Positions 1-6,407 of a stretch of 7,120 nt of DNA are shown in pieces. How positions within the stretch are numbered: the first letter of the stretch is position 1; the number at the start of each line of letters is the position of its first letter. The DNA is from Bacteroidales bacterium (GTDB lineage: Bacteria > Bacteroidota > Bacteroidia > Bacteroidales > NBLH01): NCBI GenBank assembly GCA_026988445.1, contig JALSLF010000571.1, positions 1 to 7,120 of the forward strand, in the 5' to 3' direction. Under the pieces are notes generated by a model. The model had not been told where the DNA came from. It saw only the letters and a program-made list of their open reading frames with translations, and ran no database searches. The position numbers and the translations under genes are program-made.

Positions 1-891
1 ATACGAATAAGAGAAAGGCGGGTCGTTAAAATCGCCGCAAACAATTACCGGATAGGGTGATTTTTCCAAATGTGCAGCAATTATATCAACCTGTCGTGAA
101 CGGTTAATGTATGCGGTTTTTAACTTTTTCAAAATGTTTTTATAATGAACAGCATTGCTCAATGTATCATTATCTAAATTGTCAATAGCTTGATAATCAA
201 CATTTCCCAGATGAATTGATTCTAAATGAACATTATATACACGAAATGTATCTTTCTTGACTTTAACATTTGTATAGATACAAAAGTTTTCAGAATTTTC
301 TAATTGTACAATGCCTTTACTGATGATTGGATATTTTGAAAAAATAGCTATTCCGTGATGATAAACTTTATTTTTGTTCTTTGCAAAAGAGACATACTTA
401 TATTCCAAACCGGAATTTTTACTTAATGAATCAACAGCATTTTTTCCGTATCGATTACTTGAATAAAACTCTTGTAAACAGACAATATCTGCTTGTACAT
501 CTTTAATAAACTCATAGGTTTTGGTCCTTCGGTTTTTATCTGTTGACCAATTCCACAGGTTAAATACACGAACGTTGTAGGATAATACCTTTAATGATTT
601 TTCCTTTGCTTTAAAATCTTTTTTATTAAAATTAATTTGAAAAAAACTACTTAGAAAGCTCCAACCTACAATAATTGCAATTGTTGATATTAAAAATAAT
701 TTATCTTTACGCCAAAGCCAAAATGCTATAAACAAAAGGTTTATTAATAATAAAACCGGATATAACAGACCCAAAAAAGCAAAAAAAGCAATATCTGCAG
801 GACTTATATATGCCGAAATATAGGCAAACAAGATAGCTGTTGCTGCCAAAAAATTAAAAATAAGTAAAATATTTTTTACAAATTTTTTCAA
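1..891 (-). CDS. Endonuclease/exonuclease/phosphatase (EEP) family membrane protein, C-terminus cut by window edge
   Basis: The frame is open from TTG (889-891) to the window edge, giving 297 residues without a stop. Residues about 8-30, 36-60 and 65-84 are hydrophobic, so three N-terminal membrane segments are likely. An EEP domain starts near residue 100: LSYNVRVFNLW (N106), ADIVCLQEF (E141), YHHGIAIFSKYPI (177-189), YNVHLES (H222) and CGDFNDPP (D287, N289). These match the metal-binding and catalytic motifs of the DNase I/exonuclease III/phosphodiesterase superfamily. The last conserved block (SDH or its equivalent) lies beyond the window, so perhaps 60-80 residues are missing. The substrate cannot be told; the family includes nucleases and lipid or sugar phosphodiesterases. 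The catalytic domain is tethered to the membrane, its side uncertain. No ATG or GTG exists between the in-frame stop (940-942) and the hydrophobic segment, and residue 1 at TTG gives the N-terminus expected for this group (LKKFVKNILL). It lies 72 bp after trmB on the same strand. Confidence 0.88.
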   Translation of the reverse strand, partial: MKKFVKNILLIFNFLAATAILFAYISAYISPADIAFFAFLGLLYPVLLLINLLFIAFWLWRKDKLFLISTIAIIVGWSFLSSFFQINFNKKDFKAKEKSLKVLSYNVRVFNLWNWSTDKNRRTKTYEFIKDVQADIVCLQEFYSSNRYGKNAVDSLSKNSGLEYKYVSFAKNKNKVYHHGIAIFSKYPIISKGIVQLENSENFCIYTNVKVKKDTFRVYNVHLESIHLGNVDYQAIDNLDNDTLSNAVHYKNILKKLKTAYINRSRQVDIIAAHLEKSPYPVIVCGDFNDPPFSYSY

Positions 892-963
892 AGGATTGAT
901 TTTGGGTTCAATAATTAATTTATACCTAAAATTGTGTGCTTATAAATTCTGAAAATTTACAAT

Positions 964-1692
964 TTAGCTGATAAACTCTTTTGCAAATTTATCATTAAAT
1001 TCTGTGGGTTCAATATAAGGCAATATGTTATGTAAAACAAAGTTTAAATAATGTATATTTTTATTTTCTGCAAGGAATTGCTTTTCATAAAATGTCTGAA
1101 TATTTAACACTTCTTCAGGTAAGCTGTTGTTATTATACACATCGGCACAGGCTGTACTAATTTTAAATTTATTTACTTCTGCCAAAGCTTTTGTATATTC
1201 ATACAATAAACGATTATCGGTTTTTAGATGTATTTGCGCATCTTTTTTTAAAAATTTGGCATAGCGATTTAAAAACACCGAAGAACTTAGTCTTTTTTTA
1301 TACTTTTTTGGTTGCGGATCGGGAAAAGTCAACCAAATTTCACTTACTTCATTTTCGGCAAAAAAGGATAATATAAAATCAATGCGTGTACGTATAAATC
1401 GGACATTCTGTAAATTATTTTCTAATGCAGCTTTCGCACCTTTATAAATTCGAGCGCCTTTTATATCAATACCAATAAAATTTTTATCGGGATAGCGCTT
1501 TGCCAAGCCAACCGTATATTCACCTTTCCCGCAACCCAATTCAAGAACAATGGGCTTATTGTTTTTAAAGACTTCACTATTCCACTTACCTTTCAGGTGA
1601 AAATCATTATTTAATACTTCTTTAAAACCGCTTTGATAAACATTATCAAAGCTTTTCATTTCCTCAAATTTTGCTAATTTATTCTTTCCCAC
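964..1692 (-). CDS. trmB: tRNA (guanine-N7-)-methyltransferase TrmB
   Basis: This enzyme uses S-adenosylmethionine to methylate N7 of G46 in the variable loop of tRNAs, in the cytoplasm. The 242-residue protein has the Rossmann SAM-binding motif VLELGCGKGE (49-58), the acidic end of the next strand in FIGIDIKGAR (72-81, D76), the family signature LTFPDPQPKKYKKR (121-134) and HLKTDN (155-160). The PDPQPKK version, rather than the PDPWPKK common elsewhere, is what I expect in the Bacteroidota. The length is usual. The start codon is GTG (1690-1692). An in-frame TAA lies five codons upstream and the first internal ATG would remove the conserved N-terminus MGKNKLAKFEEM, so GTG is the best choice. 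The gene begins 12 bp after the gldH stop, which suggests co-transcription. Confidence 0.95.
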   Translation of the reverse strand: MGKNKLAKFEEMKSFDNVYQSGFKEVLNNDFHLKGKWNSEVFKNNKPIVLELGCGKGEYTVGLAKRYPDKNFIGIDIKGARIYKGAKAALENNLQNVRFIRTRIDFILSFFAENEVSEIWLTFPDPQPKKYKKRLSSSVFLNRYAKFLKKDAQIHLKTDNRLLYEYTKALAEVNKFKISTACADVYNNNSLPEEVLNIQTFYEKQFLAENKNIHYLNFVLHNILPYIEPTEFNDKFAKEFIS

Positions 1693-1704
1693 TTTTAGAT
1701 TTTA

Positions 1705-2163
1705 TTATTTTAATTTTTCAATTTTAAAACCTACTTTGTTTATTCCTTTTAATTTTTCATCGCGCATTAATTGAATAATCTCAACCGAATATTTGCCTTT
1801 TCGCGGAAAGCGAACTTCATTTTTATACGGAAAATTATTCAAAAACGCTTCTCCTTCTTTTTTTCCCAACCACTTCCCTTTTTCATCAGCCAAAAAATAT
1901 TCTAATGTATCGTAGGCAATATCGCCTTCTTCAACCGAAGTTTTAACCAACAACCACAGATTACTGTAACGATAATTATTGGTATTGGCAATTTTTATAA
2001 ATAAATCAAATACTTGCGAACTGTCTTGAACATTGAAATCAAAAACTGCAGCTTTTTCGGCATCCCAAGTATGCTCAGGTATATCTAAACTACTGTCATA
2101 ATAAGTTGCACTATTGCAGGCACTTATCAAAACAGTCAGGATAATTAAAATATATTTAAACAT
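1705..2163 (-). CDS. gldH: GldH-type gliding motility lipoprotein
   Basis: A 152-residue predicted lipoprotein. The N-terminus MFKYILIILTVLISAC is a short signal peptide ending in a lipobox, with C16 as the likely lipidated cysteine. The mature part has family features: an early tyrosine-rich stretch and IPEHTWDAEK (28-37), the YRYSNLWLLV block (64-73), LADEKGKWLG (91-100), and an end with EIIQLMRDEKLKGINKVG (128-145). These match GldH, needed with other Gld lipoproteins for gliding in Flavobacterium. Homologues also occur in many non-gliding Bacteroidota, so the gene does not prove motility here. The length is close to that of the family. It starts 21 bp after the ricT stop and is followed 12 bp later by trmB, so it sits inside a tight minus-strand gene group. 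Anchoring in the membrane facing the periplasm is inferred from the lipobox. Confidence 0.92.
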   Translation of the reverse strand: MFKYILIILTVLISACNSATYYDSSLDIPEHTWDAEKAAVFDFNVQDSSQVFDLFIKIANTNNYRYSNLWLLVKTSVEEGDIAYDTLEYFLADEKGKWLGKKEGEAFLNNFPYKNEVRFPRKGKYSVEIIQLMRDEKLKGINKVGFKIEKLK

Positions 2164-2184
2164 TAATAATTGTTTTTATGAACT

Positions 2185-3336
2185 TTAAGACTTTCCATTT
2201 CCTTTTCTTTGCGGTCGGTTACGTTGCTGAGGCGGACGTCTTCTTTTTTTTCTTGTTTTTTTCTTTTTATTATCAAATTTATGTAAACTTTCGTTTGAAA
2301 GAACATCTGTGTATTCAGTAGCAGAATCAGTAAACAGGCTGTCTTTTTTCACCAATTCTTCAACAAGTTCGCCATTTTTATTTTTTTCAATAATTTGTTG
2401 AACTCTTTCAACCGGTACTGCCGTAAGATTTACTGCATAATTTTGGTCAAAAGAATACCACATCATTTTTTTGTAAACGTCCGTTTTTAAATGATATGCT
2501 TTACCTTGTTGCGTTTCTAAAGCAATATTGGTATCAGGAAACTCTTTTTGTGCATCAACGTAAGCATCGTGTTCAAAATTAAGGCAGCACTTTAATTTTC
2601 CGCATTGTCCGGCTAATTTTTGCGGATTTAATGACAACTCCTGGTCTTTGGCTGCATTTGTAGTTACCGAAACAAAGTTTGTTATCCATGTTGAGCAACA
2701 CAGCTCACGTCCGCAAGAACCAATTCCGCCAATTCGTCCGGCTTCTTGCCGTGCACCAATTTGTTTCATTTCAATACGGATTCTAAACTCCTCGGCTAAA
2801 ACCTTAATTAACTCACGAAAATCAACACGCTCCTCGGCTATATAATAAAAAGTAGCTTTGTTCCCATCACCTTGATATTCTACATCGCCGATTTTCATGT
2901 TCAAACCAAGATTTTGAGCAATTTCACGCGCTTTAATCATGGTTTCTTCTTCTTTATCAATAGCATTTTGCCATTTTTCAATATCGGCAAGCTTTGCTTT
3001 ACGGTAAACTTTTTTAAACTCTCCATTAGGTGAGATATTGTTTTTTCTTAATTGTTGTAAAACCAACGGACCGGTCAATGATACAGTGCCTATATCGTGT
3101 CCCGGAGATGCTTCTACGGCAACTATTTCACCATCTTCAAGGTTTAATTCATTAACATTTATGTAATAATCTTTACGTGTATTTTTAAAACGAACCTCAA
3201 CAATATTCATCGGGTTTATACCTTCCGGTACATCATCTAACCAGTTATATACATTAAGCTTTCCGCAGGATATTTTTCCTGTTTTTGATGTTCCCGATAC
3301 ACAACTGCATCCACGTGAATTTATATCGCATCCCAT
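2185..3336 (-). CDS. ricT: PSP1-domain protein, RicT (YaaT)-like iron-sulfur regulatory subunit
   Basis: A 383-residue protein of the PSP1/RicT family. In Bacillus, RicT works with RicA and RicF in a complex carrying Fe-S clusters that affects RNA processing and development; the role in the Bacteroidota is not established. The PSP1 core covers about residues 45-260: NIVEVRFKNTRKDYY (44-58), GPLVLQQLRKN (89-99), the helical region 120-145, VDFRELIKVLAEEF (171-184), and the Cys-rich block GIGSCGRELCC (204-214) followed by GQCGKLKCCLNFEH (243-256). Four more cysteines lie near the N-terminus (C3, C10, C12, C24), a likely metal or cluster site. The C-terminus (about 357-383) is a low-complexity Lys/Arg/Pro/Gln tail that could bind nucleic acid. 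No RicA or RicF partner is encoded in the window. holB lies upstream with a 170-bp gap; gldH follows closely. Confidence 0.92.
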   Translation of the reverse strand: MGCDINSRGCSCVSGTSKTGKISCGKLNVYNWLDDVPEGINPMNIVEVRFKNTRKDYYINVNELNLEDGEIVAVEASPGHDIGTVSLTGPLVLQQLRKNNISPNGEFKKVYRKAKLADIEKWQNAIDKEEETMIKAREIAQNLGLNMKIGDVEYQGDGNKATFYYIAEERVDFRELIKVLAEEFRIRIEMKQIGARQEAGRIGGIGSCGRELCCSTWITNFVSVTTNAAKDQELSLNPQKLAGQCGKLKCCLNFEHDAYVDAQKEFPDTNIALETQQGKAYHLKTDVYKKMMWYSFDQNYAVNLTAVPVERVQQIIEKNKNGELVEELVKKDSLFTDSATEYTDVLSNESLHKFDNKKKKTRKKRRRPPQQRNRPQRKGNGKS

Positions 3337-3506
3337 GATTTTTTAATTTAATTTATATATAATTTAAAATCCGGTATGGGCGCTCATTAAAAATTATTGA
3401 TTATAAAATTAGTTATTAGCTGTCCTTTTTTTTTATAAATATGCTATTTATCAGTATATTATAAGATTTTCATCCGTTTTAATAACAATTTTATCCCTAA
3501 TTAATT

Positions 3507-4649
3507 TTATGCTGCTTTTCTCCTTAATAACTTCACTAATTTTAAAGCAAAATCAAGGAAAATAATTTTGTCCATACCGTTTCTTTCTATGTGTAAATAT
3601 GCTTTATTTATTTCTTCATTAATATCAAAGATATTATTCTTGTGTATAAAAGTAGAAAATTTTAATGAAAAATTTTCTTCATCTATAGTAAAATGATTTA
3701 AATCTTCTTTTTTTGAAGGTGCACTATTTAGAACAAAGTTTTCACGCATTAAGCGTAAAACATAGCTTAAAAAACTTTTTTGCCGTTCACGCCCCAGTTC
3801 GGAAATCTCATCTACCCATTTTGTTAAATCAATAATTTTAGCGGCATAAGCCAAACGCATTAATTTTACAAAAAGTTCAAAATTATATTTTTCTTGTTCG
3901 CTTTCTTCAATAACATCAAGGGCTTTAAAATAATTTCCGTTAGAAAGTTTCACAATCCGTTTCAACTCATTATCCGGCATTTGATAAGTTTCAGCAAGTT
4001 TAGCCGACAAACTTTCATCGTCAATTTTAGGTATCCTGATAAATTGCGAACGCGAACGAATGGTATTAATAATTTGCTCGGGATAATCGGAAACCATTAA
4101 AAATAAAGTTTTTTGCGGTGGCTCCTCAATCATTTTTAATAATTTGTTTGCCGATGAAAGGTTCATTTTTTCGGGCAACCAAATAATCATGATTTTATAT
4201 TCCGATTCAAAAGTTTTTAAGTTTAATTTACGAATAATTTCACTACTTTCGTGTGCAAAAATTCCGGCTTGTGCATTTTCATTGCCAATTACATCTAACC
4301 AAACGCTTAAACGATGTTTTTTATGTTCTAAAAGAAAAGTACGCCACTCATTAATATAATTATCACTTACCGGCTTACTAAACTTGCTGCTGCGTACTAC
4401 CGGAAAAACAAAATGCAAATCAGGGTGTATCAGTTTTTCATATTTTTTGCAAGAAGGACATACACCACAGGAATCTGTTTCCGTACGGTTTTTGCAAGAT
4501 ACATATTGTGCAAAAGCAATGGCAAGTTCTAATTTACCCGAACCATCAGGCCCATGTAAAAGTTGTGCATGGCTTATTCTTCCGGTTTTTACCGTATTAA
4601 TAAACCGCCCGATAATGTCTTTTTGCCCGATTATTTTACTAAACTGCAT
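3507..4649 (-). CDS. holB: DNA polymerase III subunit delta-prime (clamp loader)
   Basis: The delta-prime subunit is part of the clamp loader that places the sliding clamp on primed DNA during replication. The 380-residue protein begins with the clamp-loader AAA+ pattern FSKIIGQKDI (3-12) and SHAQLLHGPDGSGK (26-39), an intact P-loop (33-39). A four-cysteine zinc module follows (C52, C61, C64, C67), with the same 9-3-3 spacing I recall for the Escherichia coli subunit. Then come YKIMIIWLPEKMN (151-163), ANKLLKMIEEPP (167-178) and TIRSRSQFIRIP (196-207), which hold the Walker B equivalent, sensor region and SRC-like motif, here SRS. The C-terminal part is the less conserved collar region. IWLPEKMN in place of an acidic Walker B suits the Bacteroidota form. 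It is transcribed away from pgk, with a TAnnTTTG-type element 34 bp upstream of its ATG. Confidence 0.93.
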   Translation of the reverse strand: MQFSKIIGQKDIIGRFINTVKTGRISHAQLLHGPDGSGKLELAIAFAQYVSCKNRTETDSCGVCPSCKKYEKLIHPDLHFVFPVVRSSKFSKPVSDNYINEWRTFLLEHKKHRLSVWLDVIGNENAQAGIFAHESSEIIRKLNLKTFESEYKIMIIWLPEKMNLSSANKLLKMIEEPPQKTLFLMVSDYPEQIINTIRSRSQFIRIPKIDDESLSAKLAETYQMPDNELKRIVKLSNGNYFKALDVIEESEQEKYNFELFVKLMRLAYAAKIIDLTKWVDEISELGRERQKSFLSYVLRLMRENFVLNSAPSKKEDLNHFTIDEENFSLKFSTFIHKNNIFDINEEINKAYLHIERNGMDKIIFLDFALKLVKLLRRKAA

Positions 4650-4683
4650 ACTTTCCGCTTAAAAATGCTTTTTCTTCAATCTG

Positions 4684-4691
4684 CAAAAGTA
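4684..4691 (-). promoter_or_regulatory. Putative -7 promoter element for holB
   Basis: The minus strand reads TACTTTTG, an exact fit to the Bacteroidota -7 consensus TAnnTTTG, ending 34 bp before the holB ATG. That spacing would leave a leader of about 25-30 nt. No clear TTG-type -33 element is seen upstream, so the call rests on the one motif and its position. Confidence 0.55.
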
Positions 4692-4704
4692 CAAAAATCT
4701 ATTG

Positions 4705-4722
4705 ATATGATGTATATCATAT
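4705..4722. promoter_or_regulatory. Inverted repeat between divergent promoters, candidate operator
   Basis: ATATGAT-GTAT-ATCATAT: two perfect 7-bp arms with a 4-bp spacer. It lies between the two outward-facing TAnnTTTG elements, 13 bp from the holB one and 20 bp from the pgk one, so it would overlap the upstream promoter region of both genes. A dimeric DNA-binding regulator could sit here. The region is AT-rich, so chance is a real alternative, and no regulator is identified. Confidence 0.35.
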
Positions 4723-4742
4723 TAAACTTACAAGATATTTAT

Positions 4743-4750
4743 TATTTTTG
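4743..4750 (+). promoter_or_regulatory. Putative -7 promoter element for pgk
   Basis: TATTTTTG fits TAnnTTTG exactly and ends 36 bp before the pgk ATG, which would give a leader of about 30 nt. There is no convincing -33 TTG partner. The ATG is preceded by an AT-rich stretch without a Shine-Dalgarno sequence, as is common in the Bacteroidota. Confidence 0.55.
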
Positions 4751-4786
4751 TGCGTCATTAAAATATCAACTAATTTATTTATCATT

Positions 4787-5977
4787 ATGCAAAACATTGA
4801 CACTTACGATTTTTCAGGAAAAAAAGCCATTATCCGTGTGGACTTTAATGTTCCTTTAGATGAAAATTTTAACATTACGGACGATACCCGAATTCGTGCA
4901 GCATTGCCCACCATTAATAAAATTATAGAAAAAGGCGGTGCGGTAATTTTAATGTCTCATTTGGGCAGACCCAAAGCAGGACCGGAAGAAAAATTCTCAT
5001 TAAAACATATATTAAAGCATTTATCCGGTTTATTAGGAAAAAAAGTAGATTTTGCCGATGACTGTGTTGGAACACAAGCAGTAGAAAAATCAAAAGCAAT
5101 GAAAGCCGGTGATGTACTATTATTAGAAAACCTGCGCTTTTATAAAGAAGAAACTAAAGGCGATGAAGCTTTTGCAAAAAAATTAGCCGATTTAGCCGAT
5201 GTTTATGTAAATGATGCATTTGGAACAGCGCATCGTGCACATGCTTCTACAACCATTATTGCAAAATTTTTCCCGAACGATAAAATGTTTGGTTATGTGA
5301 TTGAAAATGAGCTTAAAAACATTGACAGTATGCTTCAAAACGCCGAAAAGCCTTTTACGGCAATTATGGGCGGCGCAAAAGTTTCTTCAAAAATCAGTAT
5401 CATTCAAAAACTATTACCTGTGGTTGATAATTTGGTAATTGGCGGTGGAATGACCTATACTTTTGTGAAAGCACAAGGCGGAAAAATTGGTACTTCCTTA
5501 GTTGAAGACGATAAATTAGACATGGCGCTTGAACTGATTGATTTAGCAAAACAAAATAATGTAACACTTCATTTAGCAGTAGATGCCGTATGTGCCGATG
5601 ATTTCAGTAATGATGCCAATACTTATATCAGCGATGTAAAAGAGATTAAAGATGGTTGGATGGGCTTGGATGTAGGACCTGAAACCATTAAAAAATTTAA
5701 AGAAGTAATTGCCAATTCAAAAACCGTATTATGGAACGGGCCTGTGGGTGTTTTTGAAATGGAAAAATTTGAAAAAGGTACCATAGCCATTGCCGAAGCA
5801 GTTGTTGAAGCTACAAAAAACGGTGCCTTTACTTTAATTGGCGGAGGTGATTCGGTTGCAGCCATAAATAAATACGGACTTGCCGACCAAGTTAGTTATG
5901 TATCTACCGGTGGCGGTGCTTTACTGGAATATATGGAAGGAAAAGAATTACCGGGTATTAAAGCAATTAGGGAATAA
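4787..5977 (+). CDS. pgk: Phosphoglycerate kinase
   Basis: Transfers phosphate between 1,3-bisphosphoglycerate and ADP to give 3-phosphoglycerate and ATP, a cytoplasmic step of glycolysis and gluconeogenesis. The 396-residue length is typical of bacterial enzymes. Landmarks in order: RVDFNVPLD (17-25), SHLGRP (57-62), ENLRFYKEE (114-122), VNDAFGTAHRAHAST (141-155), the hinge and nucleotide region GGAKVSSK (195-202), IGGGMTYTF (218-226), NGPVGVFE (317-324), the phosphate-binding glycine loop GGGDS (352-356) and STGGGA (373-378). Every expected signature is present and undamaged. The ATG at 4787 gives MQNIDTYDFSGKKAIIRVDF, the usual family N-terminus. The frame is open further up to a TTG at 4748, but that codon overlaps the putative promoter element and adds 13 residues with no family support. 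The gene stands alone, divergent from holB, and ends at a strong hairpin terminator. Confidence 0.97.
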   Translation: MQNIDTYDFSGKKAIIRVDFNVPLDENFNITDDTRIRAALPTINKIIEKGGAVILMSHLGRPKAGPEEKFSLKHILKHLSGLLGKKVDFADDCVGTQAVEKSKAMKAGDVLLLENLRFYKEETKGDEAFAKKLADLADVYVNDAFGTAHRAHASTTIIAKFFPNDKMFGYVIENELKNIDSMLQNAEKPFTAIMGGAKVSSKISIIQKLLPVVDNLVIGGGMTYTFVKAQGGKIGTSLVEDDKLDMALELIDLAKQNNVTLHLAVDAVCADDFSNDANTYISDVKEIKDGWMGLDVGPETIKKFKEVIANSKTVLWNGPVGVFEMEKFEKGTIAIAEAVVEATKNGAFTLIGGGDSVAAINKYGLADQVSYVSTGGGALLEYMEGKELPGIKAIRE

Positions 5978-5990
5978 TTTCTGACAAGTT

Positions 5991-6023
5991 AAAAAACGTC
6001 TTTACTATGTAAAGACGTTTTTT
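5991..6023. terminator. Intrinsic terminator after pgk, probably bidirectional
   Basis: A perfect inverted repeat begins 13 bp after the pgk stop: arms 5991-6005 and 6009-6023 (15 bp each) around a TAT loop. The core stem is ACGTCTTTAC / GTAAAGACGT. A six-A run opens the left arm and a six-T run closes the right arm, so the structure can end transcription arriving from either strand. Confidence 0.9.
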
Positions 6024-6046
6024 ATGATTAACCGCAAAATTTATGG

Positions 6047-6139
6047 AATTAGCTTTATTCAGATACAAGTTTTCTGAACCCGCAGGAATACTATAGTATT
6101 TCAAGGGCTTTGAAACGTAGCAGATGAATAAAGATAATT
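6047..6139 (+). repeat. Hairpin repeat element, copy 1 (REP/MITE-like)
   Basis: A 93-bp element with terminal inverted repeats. The left arm AATTAGCTTTATTCA (6047-6061) matches the reverse complement of the right arm (6125-6139) at 14 of 15 positions. The centre is a perfect 14-bp palindrome, AATACTATAGTATT (6087-6100). The block TGAACCCGCAGGAATA (6075-6090) and TTTGAAAC (6109-6116) reappear in reverse orientation in copy 2. It has no coding capacity. It could be a mobile miniature element, a REP sequence or a structured RNA; the sequence does not decide between them. Confidence 0.6.
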
Positions 6140-6172
6140 TCAAACTTCCTCAAATTTGAGTATCTTGAAATT
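6136..6172. repeat. Nested inverted repeat downstream of copy 1
   Basis: Outer arms AATTTCAA (6136-6143) and TTGAAATT (6165-6172) enclose a perfect 12-bp palindrome CTCAAATTTGAG (6149-6160). The left outer arm shares its first 4 bases with the right end of hairpin copy 1. Its role is unknown; the AT-rich composition makes short palindromes less surprising. Confidence 0.4.
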
Positions 6173-6274
6173 TTAAAATAGTACAATTAATACATTGATT
6201 ATAATGTTGTTAATTTCAACAATAAAAGGTGTTAAGCTGAATTATGCACAAATATTTCTATTCCTAAACCAAAC

Positions 6275-6368
6275 CACTTTGAATAAAGGAATGCTCGGCT
6301 TTCAATTCTCAAAGCAGCTAAGGCTATTCCTGCGAGTTGAAAGCCTGCGCTCATCATTATTCTTTGTG
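6275..6368 (-). repeat. Hairpin repeat element, copy 2, opposite orientation
   Basis: A 94-bp imperfect hairpin. The central stem is exact: GGCTTTCAA (6297-6305) with TTGAAAGCC (6337-6345), continued inward by CTC/GAG (6308-6310 and 6334-6336) and GCAG/CTGC (6314-6317 and 6330-6333). The outer ends pair loosely, from CAC (6275) to GTG (6368). Read on the minus strand it contains TCAACTCGCAGGAATA, which matches copy 1 at 14 of 16 positions, including a run of ten (CGCAGGAATA), then TTGAAAGC at nearly the same distance as TTTGAAAC in copy 1. I therefore treat both as one family. It lies 39 bp beyond the stop codon of the ABC exporter. Confidence 0.6.
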
Positions 6369-6407
6369 TTTTTACTTCACATAACGAAAACTTATGTATC
6401 ATTCAGG

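Larger units (their letters stand above)
6024..6407. other. Gene-free intergenic region with repeat elements
   Basis: This stretch of nearly 400 bp lies between the convergent ends of pgk and the ABC exporter. I see no gene in it: the one longer open frame on the plus strand (from 6195) runs antisense into the exporter and crosses a hairpin element, and has no recognisable domain. The region holds two related hairpin elements (6047-6139 and 6275-6368), an inverted repeat between them (6136-6172), and a weak 6-bp stem at 6379-6397. No tRNA, CRISPR-like repeat or transposase remnant is visible. Confidence 0.8.

Noticed and set aside
2648..2845. Plus-strand open frame antisense to ricT
   Set aside because: It overlaps the conserved Cys-rich PSP1 block on the opposite strand; no support.
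3435..3451. Hairpin ATAAATA-TGC-TATTTAT as a holB terminator
   Set aside because: On the holB strand the stem is followed by an A-run, not a T-run, and the stem is entirely A/T; it does not look like an intrinsic terminator. The 3337-3506 spacer shows no TAnnTTTG match for ricT either.
4144..4662. Plus-strand open frames antisense to holB
   Set aside because: They mirror conserved clamp-loader motifs on the other strand and have no recognisable protein features.
4748..4786. Extended pgk start at TTG
   Set aside because: It adds 13 residues without family support and overlaps the putative promoter element; the ATG at 4787 gives the normal N-terminus.
5623..5865. Minus-strand open frame inside pgk
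   Set aside because: It lies fully antisense to conserved pgk motifs; a shadow frame.
6379..6397. 6-bp stem ACATAA/TTATGT after the ABC exporter stop as a terminator
   Set aside because: The stem is short and AT-rich, and has no T-run on the exporter strand.
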